The notes beneath the pieces are model-generated. The model ran no database searches. It saw nothing but the letters and a program-made list of their open reading frames with translations, and had not been told where the DNA came from. The position numbers were made by a program, and so were the translations under genes. Positions 27,205-37,704 of a stretch of 64,000 nt of DNA are shown piece by piece (position 1 is the first letter of the stretch; every line of letters starts with the position of its first letter). The stretch comes from Barnesiella intestinihominis YIT 11860 (lineage in GTDB: Bacteria; Bacteroidota; Bacteroidia; Bacteroidales; Barnesiellaceae), in contig NZ_JH815204.1 in the NCBI RefSeq assembly GCF_000296465.1, positions 372,001 through 436,000 on the forward strand. The letters are read 5' to 3'.

Positions 27205-27235
27205 CAAATGTAATGAAATCATTTTTGAATCCAAA
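27205..27235 (-). promoter_or_regulatory. Promoter of the pheA-tyrA operon
   Basis: On the minus strand TTTG (27235-27232), a 19-base spacer, TACATTTG (27212-27205): both elements exact. Predicted start near 27198, so the leader RNA would be about 165 bases to the attenuation point. Confidence 0.8.
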
Positions 27236-27421
27236 CAAATAGTTATATATTTTTGAATAAAACGAGATTTTTTTTATCGCATCGTTTTGTATATGGTATT
27301 TGAAACTTGCTTTGTATGTGACGAATAGGAGAAAATTTTGCATAACGGCGATGTCTACGGATTTTTTCGCTATCTTTGTCGTGAATGTAAAGGTAAGTTG
27401 AGCCGGGCGTGACTAAATAAA

Positions 27422-27452
27422 TTGGTTTCCATCTTCGGTTACACTATCTTTG
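27422..27452 (+). promoter_or_regulatory. Promoter of the 152-aa acidic protein gene
   Basis: TTG 27422-27424, a 20-base spacer, TATCTTTG 27445-27452 (exact TAnnTTTG), 22 bases before the ATG. A second TATCTTTG at 27371-27378 lacks a -33 partner. This promoter is divergent from that of pheA. Confidence 0.7.
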
Positions 27453-27474
27453 AAGTACAAATAATTATGTATTT

Positions 27475-27933
27475 ATGGAAACTTCGGAATTAACACTTTT
27501 TTCTGCAATGTGTGAGTCTTTTTGTACGGCAGTGGAGAAGGCGCGTGCAGAGGCGATGTCCTTGACCGATATGTATGTGCAGGTGAAATACGATGAACAG
27601 TTGTTTTCGGTATTTGATGATACTGAAAATATATTGGTGCAATCGGTAATTGATGGATTGGACGAGTGGCGAGATTCCAGTGGAGAACGTTCGGATGCTG
27701 TGATAATTGCTTTTCTGAGGAAGGTGTTGAGTCATGAAGATGTGAATCTTGCTTTACATTCGCTGGATATTATACCACCTTTTTCTGTCGTGTTGGTAGA
27801 TAATGAGATGGAGCCTGTCGCCGATTTGATTACATTGGACGATGAGAATATCTATTTGCACGATGATTTTTGGGAAAAAATGGATAAAGAGCTTGACGAT
27901 TTTTTTGAACAATTGATGTCCGATACGAAATAA
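27475..27933 (+). CDS. Conserved-looking acidic protein of unknown function
   Basis: A 152-aa cytoplasmic protein without signal peptide or membrane segment. It is strongly acidic, above all in the last 30 residues (LITLDDENIYLHDDFWEKMDKELDDFFEQL). Middle part ILVQSVIDGLDEWRDSSGERSDAVIIAFLRKVLSHEDVNLALHSLDIIP looks helical. A good promoter lies just upstream and tig follows after its own promoter. I recognise no domain. The acidic tail could be a basic-partner-binding surface, but nothing in the sequence names the partner. Confidence 0.7.
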   Translation: METSELTLFSAMCESFCTAVEKARAEAMSLTDMYVQVKYDEQLFSVFDDTENILVQSVIDGLDEWRDSSGERSDAVIIAFLRKVLSHEDVNLALHSLDIIPPFSVVLVDNEMEPVADLITLDDENIYLHDDFWEKMDKELDDFFEQLMSDTK

Positions 27934-28021
27934 GGTGGGGTATTGGGGTTCAAAGGAGGCTGCTCTTGCAGAGTGGAAAGTCTTTTCACGATATAGGTAG
28001 AAAGAAAAAAATTAATAATAA

Positions 28022-28052
28022 TTTGATTATCGAAAGATAAGCACTAATTTTG
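28022..28052 (+). promoter_or_regulatory. Promoter of tig
   Basis: TTTG 28022-28025, a 19-base spacer, TAATTTTG 28045-28052, both exact; leader of about 68 bases to the tig ATG. The remaining bases of the 193-base gap (27934-28021) show no other element. Confidence 0.75.
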
Positions 28053-28126
28053 CGCTCTCAAATTTGCACGCTTTTTGTGGAAAGTTGAGAATAAATTTGT
28101 GAGTCTAATTTAATAAAATCATAAGA

Positions 28127-29488
28127 ATGAACGTTTCGCATCAAAACACTGACAACCTGAATGCCGTGATTTCGATTGAAATTTCAAAGGCTGACTATCA
28201 GGAAAAAGTAGACAAATCTCTTCGTGCTTATGGGCAAAAAGCGAATATTCCCGGATTCAGAAAAGGGAAAGTTCCTTTTAGTATGCTCATGAAGATGTTT
28301 GGAAAATCGGTTCGAGTTGAAGAAATTAATCGTTTGGTTTCCGAGTCTCTGTACAATTATATTCGTGATAATAAGCTCAATATCTTGGGCGAGCCGATGA
28401 CCGCAGAAGATATGACTGTCGATTTGGATACACAAGACGATTTCACGTTCCGTTTTGATGTGGCATTAGCCCCCGAATTGAATGTAAAGGTCGATAAAAA
28501 AATAAAAGTACCTTACTATACGATTACTGTCGATGATGACATGGTAAAACGTCAGAATGAATCCTTTTTGTCACGTTTCGGTAAACAGATTTCGGTAGAT
28601 GAGTCTACCGATGAAAGAGACCTTATCAAAGGTTCGATGGTAGAAATGGTAAAAAAAGGGACTCCGGTAGAAGGGGGAATTACGGTCGAAAGTACCATCG
28701 TTTCTCCTGCATATTTCAAGAATGACAAGGAAAAAGCTAAATTTGCCGGCGTGAAGAAGGGTGACAAAGTGATGTTCAATCCTTCGAAAAGTTGTGATGC
28801 TTCGGTCGCAGAACTGGCCTCTATGTTGAATATCGATAAGGAAAAAGCTGCCAATGTGACATCGAATTTCGAGATGACAGTGACAGATATCACACATTTG
28901 CAACCTGCCGAATTGAATCAAGAATTATTTGACAATGTATTCGGTAAAGATGTTGTAAAAACAGAAGAGGAATATTTTGCTAAACTTCGTGAAATGATAG
29001 CGCATCAATTGGTTCCTGAAAGCGATTATAAATTTTCGATTGATGCACGTGCTGCGATAGAAAAGGCAGTAGGTGAGTTTGATTTGCCCGATGCATTTTT
29101 GAAACGTTGGTTGTTGGCTACCGATAAAAATCGTAAAGCTGAAAATATCGATGAGGATTTTGCGAAGATGGTTCCCGATTTGAAATGGCAGTTGATTAAA
29201 GAACAAATCGTAAAACAATTCGATATTCATGTCGATGATGCCGATTTGTTGGCTTTGGCAAAACGGGTAGCGGCAAGTCAGTTCGCACAATATGGTATGA
29301 CAGGTGTTCCCGATGATGTTCTCGAACGTTATGCTAGGGAAATGTTATCGAGCAAAGAGTCTCGTTCGCGTCTTATTGACCAAGCTACGGAGCAGAAGAT
29401 TCAAACTGCCATTAAGGAGTCTGTAACGCTTACGGACAAAGAAGTGACGATGGATAAATTCCAGAAAATGTTTGAAGTTGCCGAGTAA
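28127..29488 (+). CDS. tig: Trigger factor
   Basis: A 453-aa ribosome-bound chaperone. The N-terminal ribosome-binding domain (~1-130) carries the signature loop GFRKGKVP at residues ~43-50, which docks next to uL23. A diverged FKBP-like region (~140-250) follows, and the long C-terminal helical chaperone arm (~260-450) completes the protein. In Bacteroidetes the peptidyl-prolyl isomerase middle domain is often poorly conserved, as appears here. Own promoter and own terminator; clpP-clpX follow, the same order as in many bacteria. Confidence 0.93.
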   Translation: MNVSHQNTDNLNAVISIEISKADYQEKVDKSLRAYGQKANIPGFRKGKVPFSMLMKMFGKSVRVEEINRLVSESLYNYIRDNKLNILGEPMTAEDMTVDLDTQDDFTFRFDVALAPELNVKVDKKIKVPYYTITVDDDMVKRQNESFLSRFGKQISVDESTDERDLIKGSMVEMVKKGTPVEGGITVESTIVSPAYFKNDKEKAKFAGVKKGDKVMFNPSKSCDASVAELASMLNIDKEKAANVTSNFEMTVTDITHLQPAELNQELFDNVFGKDVVKTEEEYFAKLREMIAHQLVPESDYKFSIDARAAIEKAVGEFDLPDAFLKRWLLATDKNRKAENIDEDFAKMVPDLKWQLIKEQIVKQFDIHVDDADLLALAKRVAASQFAQYGMTGVPDDVLERYAREMLSSKESRSRLIDQATEQKIQTAIKESVTLTDKEVTMDKFQKMFEVAE

Positions 29489-29510
29489 TAAAATCGATAT
29501 AATTATCGAT

Positions 29511-29542
29511 AGCCCCGAGACGTAATGGCTTCGGGGCTTTTC
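29511..29542 (+). terminator. Terminator of tig
   Basis: AGCCCCGA (29511-29518) pairs with TCGGGGCT (29531-29538), 12-base loop, followed by Ts; 22 bases after the tig stop. Confidence 0.85.
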
Positions 29543-29645
29543 ATTGTTTGAAATCTTCCAATATAGTTAATTGATGCTTGTAGTTCGGTTGATGTATTAT
29601 TTTTTGTGAAGATATTGGCAAAAAAGACCGGGCAGCAGAATTTTA

Positions 29646-29678
29646 TTTGGGGTATAATTGTTTTTATTTATATCTTTG
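29646..29678 (+). promoter_or_regulatory. Promoter of clpP-clpX
   Basis: TTTG 29646-29649, a 21-base spacer, TATCTTTG 29671-29678 (exact), about 45 bases before the clpP ATG. Confidence 0.7.
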
Positions 29679-29722
29679 ACTAAAAATAGGGATTAAAAAA
29701 ACAATCTAAAAACGATATAATT

Positions 29723-30394
29723 ATGACTAATGATTTTAGAAAATATGCGGTAAAACATTTGGGTATGAATGGACTTGCCCTTGATCAATATGCGCAGTTT
29801 ACCAGTAGCTATCTTTCCCCTTCTATTATGGAGGAGCGCCAACTGAATGTAACCCAGATGGACGTGTTTTCGCGTTTAATGATGGACCGTATAATCTTTT
29901 TGGGAACTCCTATCGATGATTATACATCGAATGTTATAGAAGCACAGTTGCTTTATCTCGATTCTGCCGACCCGGGTAAAGATATATCTATTTATTTCAA
30001 TACTCCCGGAGGGTCGGTATATGCCGGGTTGGGTATCTACGATACCATGCAGTTCATAAGCAGTGATATTTCTACGATCTGTACAGGTATGGCCGCCTCG
30101 ATGGGCGCTGTATTGTTGGTTGCAGGGACAAAGGGAAAACGTTTTGCTTTGAAACATTCCCGGGTTATGATACATCAACCGATGGGAGGCGCACAAGGTC
30201 AGGCTTCGGATATAGAGATTACGGCAAGGGAGATACAGAAACTTAAAAAAGAACTCTATACCATTATAGCCGATCATTCGGGAAACTCGTATGAGCGTGT
30301 GGAGAAAGATTCCGATCGTGATTATTGGATGACTGCTCTTGAAGCCAAAGAATACGGTATGATTGACGACGTATTGGTAAAATCTATGAAATAA
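29723..30394 (+). CDS. clpP: ATP-dependent Clp protease proteolytic subunit
   Basis: The serine peptidase ring that degrades substrates fed by ClpX. At 223 aa. Catalytic Ser126 sits in [10 protein letters not shown] and His151 in [12 protein letters not shown], 25 residues apart as in E. coli ClpP; the acidic residue lies in [21 protein letters not shown]. The N-terminal ~30 residues are longer than in E. coli and probably include a propeptide. clpX follows 10 bases later. Confidence 0.96.
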   Translation: MTNDFRKYAVKHLGMNGLALDQYAQFTSSYLSPSIMEERQLNVTQMDVFSRLMMDRIIFLGTPIDDYTSNVIEAQLLYLDSADPGKDISIYFNTPGGSVYAGLGIYDTMQFISSDISTICTGMAASMGAVLLVAGTKGKRFALKHSRVMIHQPMGGAQGQASDIEITAREIQKLKKELYTIIADHSGNSYERVEKDSDRDYWMTALEAKEYGMIDDVLVKSMK

Positions 30395-30404
30395 TATTCT
30401 AGGA

Positions 30405-31631
30405 ATGGCTAAGGGCGAAAAGTGTAGTTTTTGCGGAAGAGGAGAAAATGAGGTAAGATTATTAATGCCGGGGCGTGACGGTTGCATTTGCGACGAGTGT
30501 GCCGAGCAAGCCTATCTCCTTTCCGAAGAATATTTGCATAAAAAGAAAAAAGCGAGTTCCAAATGGACCGTATCCCGAGAGGATTTACCTAAACCGGAAG
30601 AGATAAAAACATTTCTCGATCAGTATGTTATCGGGCAGGACGATGCCAAGCGTTATTTGTCGGTTTCGGTCTATAACCATTATAAACGTGTTTTGCAGGT
30701 AGCCGATAATGATGATGTTGAGATTGAGAAATCGAATATTATTATGGTCGGCCCTACCGGAACCGGAAAGACCTTATTGGCGAAGACGATTGCTCGTTTA
30801 TTGAAAGTTCCGTTTACGATTGTCGATGCTACTGTCTTGACCGAGGCCGGTTATGTGGGCGAGGATATCGAAAGCATTTTGACCCGTTTGCTGCAAGTTG
30901 CCGATTATGATGTCGAGGCGGCTGAGCGAGGTATTGTGTTTATCGACGAGATCGACAAAATTGCTCGTAAAAGCGATAATCCTTCGATTACCCGTGATGT
31001 CAGCGGTGAGGGCGTACAGCAAGGTTTGTTGAAATTATTGGAGGGTTCTATCGTAAATGTTCCGCCGCAAGGCGGGCGTAAACACCCCGAGCAGAAAATG
31101 ATACCAGTGAATACAAAGAATATTTTGTATATTTGTGGCGGGGCTTTTGACGGAATAGAACGTAAAATCGCCATGAGGTTGAACACCCATGTCGTAGGTT
31201 ATAATGGAGGTGGTAGCAATGGTCGTATAGATCGGGAAAATCTGTTACAGTATATTGCGCCCCAAGATTTGAAATCGTTTGGTCTTATTCCTGAAATTAT
31301 AGGACGATTGCCCATTTTAACCTATTTGCAACCTTTGGACAAGGCCGCGCTACGGAGAATTCTGGTAGAGCCTAAGAATTCGATTATCAAACAATATATC
31401 AAACTTTTCGAAATGGACGGAGTGAAACTTTCGTTTGATGAGGATATGCTTGATTATGTTGTCGAAAAGGCCGTAGAGTTCAAGTTGGGAGCCCGAGGAT
31501 TGCGCTCTATTGTCGAAACGATTATGATGGATGCTATGTATGAAACGCCTTCTTCGACAAAAAAGAAATTGCATATAACACGTAGCTATGCAGAAAAGAA
31601 GTTAGAAAAAGCAAAACTATTGGCAGTATAA
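30405..31631 (+). CDS. clpX: ATP-dependent Clp protease ATP-binding subunit ClpX
   Basis: An AAA+ unfoldase. At 408 aa. An N-terminal C4 zinc domain ([11 protein letters not shown]...CICDEC, residues ~6-33), Walker A GPTGTGKT, Walker B VFIDEIDK, pore and RKH-type segments ([14 protein letters not shown]), sensor 2 [10 protein letters not shown]. The loop that docks to ClpP (the IGF-type motif) is expected in the NYLQPLDKA-preceding segment but reads differently enough that I do not pinpoint it. Second gene of the clpPX operon. Confidence 0.96.
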   Translation: MAKGEKCSFCGRGENEVRLLMPGRDGCICDECAEQAYLLSEEYLHKKKKASSKWTVSREDLPKPEEIKTFLDQYVIGQDDAKRYLSVSVYNHYKRVLQVADNDDVEIEKSNIIMVGPTGTGKTLLAKTIARLLKVPFTIVDATVLTEAGYVGEDIESILTRLLQVADYDVEAAERGIVFIDEIDKIARKSDNPSITRDVSGEGVQQGLLKLLEGSIVNVPPQGGRKHPEQKMIPVNTKNILYICGGAFDGIERKIAMRLNTHVVGYNGGGSNGRIDRENLLQYIAPQDLKSFGLIPEIIGRLPILTYLQPLDKAALRRILVEPKNSIIKQYIKLFEMDGVKLSFDEDMLDYVVEKAVEFKLGARGLRSIVETIMMDAMYETPSSTKKKLHITRSYAEKKLEKAKLLAV

Positions 31632-31651
31632 GAAAAAACAGCAAGAAAAAA

Positions 31652-31684
31652 TTTGGTAATTAAGAGGAGTTGTTTATAAATTTG
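31652..31684 (+). promoter_or_regulatory. Promoter of recQ
   Basis: TTTG 31652-31655, a 21-base spacer, TAAATTTG 31677-31684 (exact), 51 bases before the recQ ATG. Confidence 0.65.
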
Positions 31685-31735
31685 TTTGACCGATAAAGGT
31701 CGGCGAATATACATAACGAGAAAGAGAGTAACCGT

Positions 31736-33916
31736 ATGGCAAAAGAAGTAAATTTGACTGAGGAACTGAAAAGGAATTTCGGATTCGATACATTTAAGGG
31801 AAATCAGGAAGCGATTATCAGAAATTTGCTTGCCGGGAATGATACATTTGTATTGATGCCTACCGGAGGAGGGAAGTCGCTTTGTTATCAATTGCCGTCG
31901 TTGATTCTTGACGGTACTGCGATAGTTATTTCGCCTTTGATTGCATTGATGAAGAATCAGGTCGATGCTATGCGGAATTTCAGTGCCGAAGATGGTGTCG
32001 CTCATTTCATAAACTCCTCTTTGAACAAAACTGCGATAGACCAAGTAAAAACCGATATTTTATCGGGGAAAACCAAATTGTTATATGTTGCTCCTGAATC
32101 CTTGACGAAGGAAGAAAATATTGATTTTCTTAAACAGGTGAATGTGTCGTTTTATGCGGTAGATGAAGCCCATTGTATTTCGGAATGGGGACATGATTTC
32201 CGTCCTGAATATCGACGTATCCGACCTATTATTAATGAGATTGGTGTACGTCCTGTAATAGCTCTTACCGCGACTGCGACTCCGAAAGTCCAGCATGATA
32301 TACAGAAGAATCTGGGCATGTTGGAAGCTACTGTATTTAAGTCGTCGTTTAATCGTCCTAATCTTTATTATGAGGTTCGCCCGAAAACAGCGAATATCGA
32401 TAAAGACATTATTAAATATATAAAATCGCAGGAGGGTAAATCGGGTATAATCTATTGTTTGAGTCGAAAGAAAGTAGAAGAACTGGCAGAATTGTTACAG
32501 GTAAACGGAATTCGTGCGCTGCCATATCATGCCGGAATGGACTCTGCGACTAGGACTCAGAATCAAGATGCATTCTTGTTGGAGAAAATAGATGTTATCG
32601 TTGCCACGATAGCCTTTGGTATGGGGATTGATAAGCCCGATGTCAGGTATGTCATACATTACGATATACCCAAAAGTCTGGAAGGCTATTATCAAGAGAC
32701 GGGACGAGCCGGTCGAGATGGAGGAGAAGGTCAGTGTATAACTTTTTATATCAATAAAGATTTACAGAAACTCGAAAAATTCATGCAGGGAAAACCCATT
32801 GCCGAGCAAGAGATTGGTAAACAGCTTTTGTTAGAAACTGCTGCTTATGCCGAATCTTCTCTTTGTCGTCGCAAGATTTTACTGCATTATTTTGGAGAAG
32901 AGTATGAGGAAGATAATTGTGGAAATTGTGATAATTGCCTAAATCCTAAAAAGCAAGTGGAAGCAAAAGATCAACTTTGTGCGGTTCTTGAAACTATTAT
33001 TGCACTGAAAGAAAAATTTAAAGCCGAATATGTGATAGATGTCTTGTTAGGTAAAGAAACGAGCCAAATACTTTCGTATCAACATGAAGATTTAGAGGTG
33101 TTTGGAAGCGGACAGGGTGAAGATGAGCGCACGTGGAACGCCGTCATTCGACAAGCATTGATAGCCGGCTACATAGGTAAAGATATTGAGAATTATGGAC
33201 TATTGAAGGTAACGAAGGCTGGGCATGCGTTTTTGAAGAATCCGGTTTCGTTTAAGATTGTCAAAGATGTCGATTTTGACGAGGTGGAGGAAGAAGTGCC
33301 CATGAAAGGTGGAGCTTCTTGTGCGGTCGATCCCGAGTTATATTCTATTTTGAAAGATTTGCGAAAGAAAATCGCTAAACGATTGGAACTTCCTCCGTAT
33401 GTGATTTTTCAAGACCCTTCATTAGAAGCTATGGCGACAACCTATCCGATTACAATTGAGGAGTTACAAAATATTCCGGGGGTAGGAGCAGGTAAAGCGA
33501 AACGTTACGGAGAAGAATTCGTTAAAGTCATCAAAGCTCATGTGGAAGAAAATGAAATTGAGCGTCCCGAAGATTTAAGGGTGCGTACGGTTGCCAATAA
33601 GTCGAAATTGAAAGTATCCATTATTCAGGCCATCGACAGGAAAATTGCACTTGATGAATTGGCCGAGTCGAAGGGCCTTGAATTTGGAGAGTTGCTCGAT
33701 GAGATAGAGGCGATTGTTTATTCGGGAACGAAAATCAATATCGACTATTTCCTGCACGAGATTATGGACGACGAGCATATCGACGATATTTTTGACTACT
33801 TCAAGGAGAGTGAAAGCGATAGTCTCGAAGATGCCATTGAGGAGTTTGGTATGGAGTATAGCGAAGAAGAAATTCGTTTGATACGTATCAAGTTCCTTTC
33901 AGAGATGGGAAATTAA
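31736..33916 (+). CDS. recQ: ATP-dependent DNA helicase RecQ
   Basis: A 3'-5' superfamily 2 helicase in recombination and repair. At 726 aa it is longer than E. coli RecQ (about 610). Helicase core: FKGNQEAIIRNLL, Walker A MPTGGGKSLCYQ, DEAH as AVDEAHCISEWGHDFRPEY, ALTATATPKV, and motif VI YYQETGRAGRDG. The RQC region has a zinc site (CRRKILLHYFGEEYEEDNCGNCDNC), and one HRDC domain lies at ~535-615 (DLRKKIAKRLELPPYVIFQD). The last ~110 residues are an acidic extension seen in Bacteroidetes RecQ proteins. Followed by a clear terminator. Confidence 0.95.
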   Translation: MAKEVNLTEELKRNFGFDTFKGNQEAIIRNLLAGNDTFVLMPTGGGKSLCYQLPSLILDGTAIVISPLIALMKNQVDAMRNFSAEDGVAHFINSSLNKTAIDQVKTDILSGKTKLLYVAPESLTKEENIDFLKQVNVSFYAVDEAHCISEWGHDFRPEYRRIRPIINEIGVRPVIALTATATPKVQHDIQKNLGMLEATVFKSSFNRPNLYYEVRPKTANIDKDIIKYIKSQEGKSGIIYCLSRKKVEELAELLQVNGIRALPYHAGMDSATRTQNQDAFLLEKIDVIVATIAFGMGIDKPDVRYVIHYDIPKSLEGYYQETGRAGRDGGEGQCITFYINKDLQKLEKFMQGKPIAEQEIGKQLLLETAAYAESSLCRRKILLHYFGEEYEEDNCGNCDNCLNPKKQVEAKDQLCAVLETIIALKEKFKAEYVIDVLLGKETSQILSYQHEDLEVFGSGQGEDERTWNAVIRQALIAGYIGKDIENYGLLKVTKAGHAFLKNPVSFKIVKDVDFDEVEEEVPMKGGASCAVDPELYSILKDLRKKIAKRLELPPYVIFQDPSLEAMATTYPITIEELQNIPGVGAGKAKRYGEEFVKVIKAHVEENEIERPEDLRVRTVANKSKLKVSIIQAIDRKIALDELAESKGLEFGELLDEIEAIVYSGTKINIDYFLHEIMDDEHIDDIFDYFKESESDSLEDAIEEFGMEYSEEEIRLIRIKFLSEMGN

Positions 33917-33934
33917 AAGCCGAGAAATAATAGT

Positions 33935-33972
33935 AAAAAAGCGACATTCCGATAATCGGTTGTCGCTTTTTT
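33935..33972 (+). terminator. Terminator of recQ
   Basis: AAAAAAGCGACA (33935-33946) pairs with TGTCGCTTTTTT (33961-33972), with further pairing of CCGAT/ATCGG inside; ends in a T run. Confidence 0.88.
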
Positions 33973-34023
33973 ATTTTAGCTTTTGGGGTGATAAATAAAT
34001 AATTTAAAAATCTTCATGTATAG

Positions 34024-35556
<1,533 letters not shown>

Positions 35557-35595
35557 CTTTTCCGATAAGGAAGGTGGATTTTTATTTTTGGGAAG

Positions 35596-35658
35596 AATAC
35601 ACTATTTTAGTGATTACGATATAATTTTCTTATATTTGAAGCGTTAAAATAGTGTATT
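35596..35658. repeat. 14-bp perfect inverted repeat at the parvulin operon promoter
   Basis: AATACACTATTTTA at 35596-35609 and its exact reverse complement TAAAATAGTGTATT at 35645-35658, with 35 bases between. The left copy also forms its own dyad CACTATTTTAGTG (35600-35612). The right copy lies between the -33 and -7 elements of the promoter and touches the first base of the -7 box, so a protein bound here would block or reposition RNA polymerase. Confidence 0.7.
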
Positions 35659-35665
35659 ATTTTTG
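35635..35665 (+). promoter_or_regulatory. Promoter of the parvulin-OstA-mutL gene run
   Basis: TTTG 35635-35638, a 19-base spacer, TATTTTTG 35658-35665, both exact; ATG at 35715 is 49 bases downstream. Confidence 0.72.
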
Positions 35666-35714
35666 TTGATAACTCGGGACTATCAAGTCTCAATAAAATG
35701 TAGTGCATAACACA

Positions 35715-37655
35715 ATGAAAAACAAATGGCTCTTAGCGGCTTTGCTTGCCGGAAATTCTTGGTTTGGAGGGTGGGCTACCGATGTCGACCCTGTTATTAT
35801 GAGAGTGAATAATAAAGATATTCACAAATCGGAATTTGAGTATATCTATAATAAGAACAGCCAGCAACAAATCGATCATAAATCTCTCGATGAATACGTT
35901 ACACTATTTAAGAACTACAAGTTGAAAGTTGCCGAGGCCGAAGCTATGGGGATTGATACGACTTCGGCATTTAAAAATGAATTGGCGGGGTATAGAGAAG
36001 AGTTGGCTAAACCCTATTTGATCGATGCTTCTGTTGATGACCGTTTGGCACATGAGGCTTATGACCGAATGAAAGAAGATGTGGAGGTAAGCCATATTCT
36101 CATAGGATTGAATGCTCGGATTCCTGAGGACCGAGCCGAGGCAAAGAAAAAAGCCGAATCGGTATTGGCTAAAATCAAGGCGGGTGAAGACTTTGGAATG
36201 TTGGCAGAGAAATTCAGTGAAGACGGATCGAGGCAGAATAAGGGATATTTAGGATTTATTAGAGGCGGACGTACGGTTTATCCTTTTGAAAAGGCTGCTT
36301 TCGCATTACAAGCGGGAGAAGTTTCCGATATAGTGGAAACCCAGTTCGGATATCACATTATAAAAGTACATAGTCGTCGTCCCAATCCGGGAGAGTTTCT
36401 ATTTTCCCATATCATGATATTGGTGCCTCGTGGTGCTTCTGATGAAGTAAAAGCGCAGAAAGAATCCGAGATACGAGCCATTTATGAAGAATTGAAGTCG
36501 GGAGCCGATTTTGCTACGATGGCAAAGGAGCGGTCGGAGGATAAGGCTTCTGCCGTACGAGGTGGAGAATTACCGTGGGTGAGTAGTGGACAATTCGTAA
36601 AAGAGTTCGAGGATGCTGCATTTGCTCTTAAAAATAAAGGAGATATTACAGAGCCTGTATTATCTCCCTATGGTTGGCATATCATTAAGTTAATGGACCG
36701 GCGGGATATTAAGCCATTTGAACAAATGCGCTCGGAGATTACGCGAATGATGGCACGAGACGAAAGAGGTAGCATGGCTCGTAATGCGATGGTGGCTAAA
36801 TTGAAAAATGATTATGGCTTTTCTTTGGAAGAATCGCAGCAGGCGAAGTTGATGAAATTGGCTGGCGATTTAGGTAAAGTCGATTCTTCTTATATAGCGG
36901 CTATTCATAATGACCAAAGTGTTTTATTCTCATTTGAGAACCATTCATATACAGTGGCCGATTTTGCCTCGTTTTTGTCCAAAGGCCGTGATGTGACGGT
37001 CAATGCACCCGATTATGTTTCGACTATGATTGGTTATATGGCCGATATGGAAATATTAGATTTCGAGAAGGCTCATTTGGAAGATAAGTATCCCGATTTT
37101 CGCAATTTGATGAATGAATATCGAGACGGCATGTTGCTGTTTGAAATTAGCAATAGGGAAGTTTGGGAAAAAGCATCGAAAGATACCGAGGGCTTGCAGA
37201 AGTTTTTCAAGAAAAATAGGAAAAAATACAAATGGGATAAACCTCATTATAAAGGATTTTTGATTCAATGCTGTGATGCGGCTACCGCCGATGGCATAAA
37301 GAACCGGATTAAAGAACTCGATGACGATTCTGTAATCGTCGTGTTGAATCGAGAGTTCAATACCGACTCTTTAACAAGAGTAAAAGTGGAACGAGGTTTG
37401 TTTGTTGAGGGAGATAATGAAAAAATTGACGAATTGGTATTTAAGGGAGCTCCGGTGAAAGCCGATGAGAAGTTGCCGATAGCTTTTGTGTCTGGTAAAC
37501 TATTGAAGAAAATGCCGGAAGCGTATACCGATGTGAGAGGACAAGTGACGGCCGATTACCAAACTTACCTTGAAAAAGTTTGGGTGAAGAAACTCAATAA
37601 AAAATATCCGGTAGAAATCTATGAAGATGTCCTAAAAACAGTTAATAGGCCGTAG
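35715..37655 (+). CDS. Periplasmic peptidylprolyl isomerase, PpiC/parvulin type, two isomerase domains
   Basis: A 646-aa exported protein. A signal peptide covers about residues 1-21 (MKNKWLLAALLAGNSWFGGWA). A SurA-like helical N-terminus follows, then two tandem parvulin domains: ~120-220 (VSHILIGL, FSEDGSRQNKGYLGFIRGG, FGYHIIKVHSR) and ~230-330 (FSHIMILVPRG, SEDKASAVRGGELPWVSSG, YGWHIIKLMDRR). A C-terminal ~300-residue region has no motif I recognise. It probably assists folding of outer-membrane proteins. ATG 35715 is used; a GTG four codons up is open but weaker. First of three related genes. Confidence 0.88.
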   Translation: MKNKWLLAALLAGNSWFGGWATDVDPVIMRVNNKDIHKSEFEYIYNKNSQQQIDHKSLDEYVTLFKNYKLKVAEAEAMGIDTTSAFKNELAGYREELAKPYLIDASVDDRLAHEAYDRMKEDVEVSHILIGLNARIPEDRAEAKKKAESVLAKIKAGEDFGMLAEKFSEDGSRQNKGYLGFIRGGRTVYPFEKAAFALQAGEVSDIVETQFGYHIIKVHSRRPNPGEFLFSHIMILVPRGASDEVKAQKESEIRAIYEELKSGADFATMAKERSEDKASAVRGGELPWVSSGQFVKEFEDAAFALKNKGDITEPVLSPYGWHIIKLMDRRDIKPFEQMRSEITRMMARDERGSMARNAMVAKLKNDYGFSLEESQQAKLMKLAGDLGKVDSSYIAAIHNDQSVLFSFENHSYTVADFASFLSKGRDVTVNAPDYVSTMIGYMADMEILDFEKAHLEDKYPDFRNLMNEYRDGMLLFEISNREVWEKASKDTEGLQKFFKKNRKKYKWDKPHYKGFLIQCCDAATADGIKNRIKELDDDSVIVVLNREFNTDSLTRVKVERGLFVEGDNEKIDELVFKGAPVKADEKLPIAFVSGKLLKKMPEAYTDVRGQVTADYQTYLEKVWVKKLNKKYPVEIYEDVLKTVNRP

Positions 37656-37704
37656 TTGCCATTATTTAGTTGTAATTTAGCGGATATTTATGTAGGTAAT
37701 ATAG

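Noticed and set aside
27371-27378. TATCTTTG as a second promoter of the 152-aa gene
   Set aside because: Correct -7 match but no TTG at 19-21 bases upstream; the element at 27445-27452 fits better.
35596-35658. Invertible (phase-variable) promoter flanked by inverted repeats
   Set aside because: Only 35 bases lie between the arms and one arm is inside the promoter spacer; known Bacteroides invertible promoters are longer and no recombinase gene is nearby.
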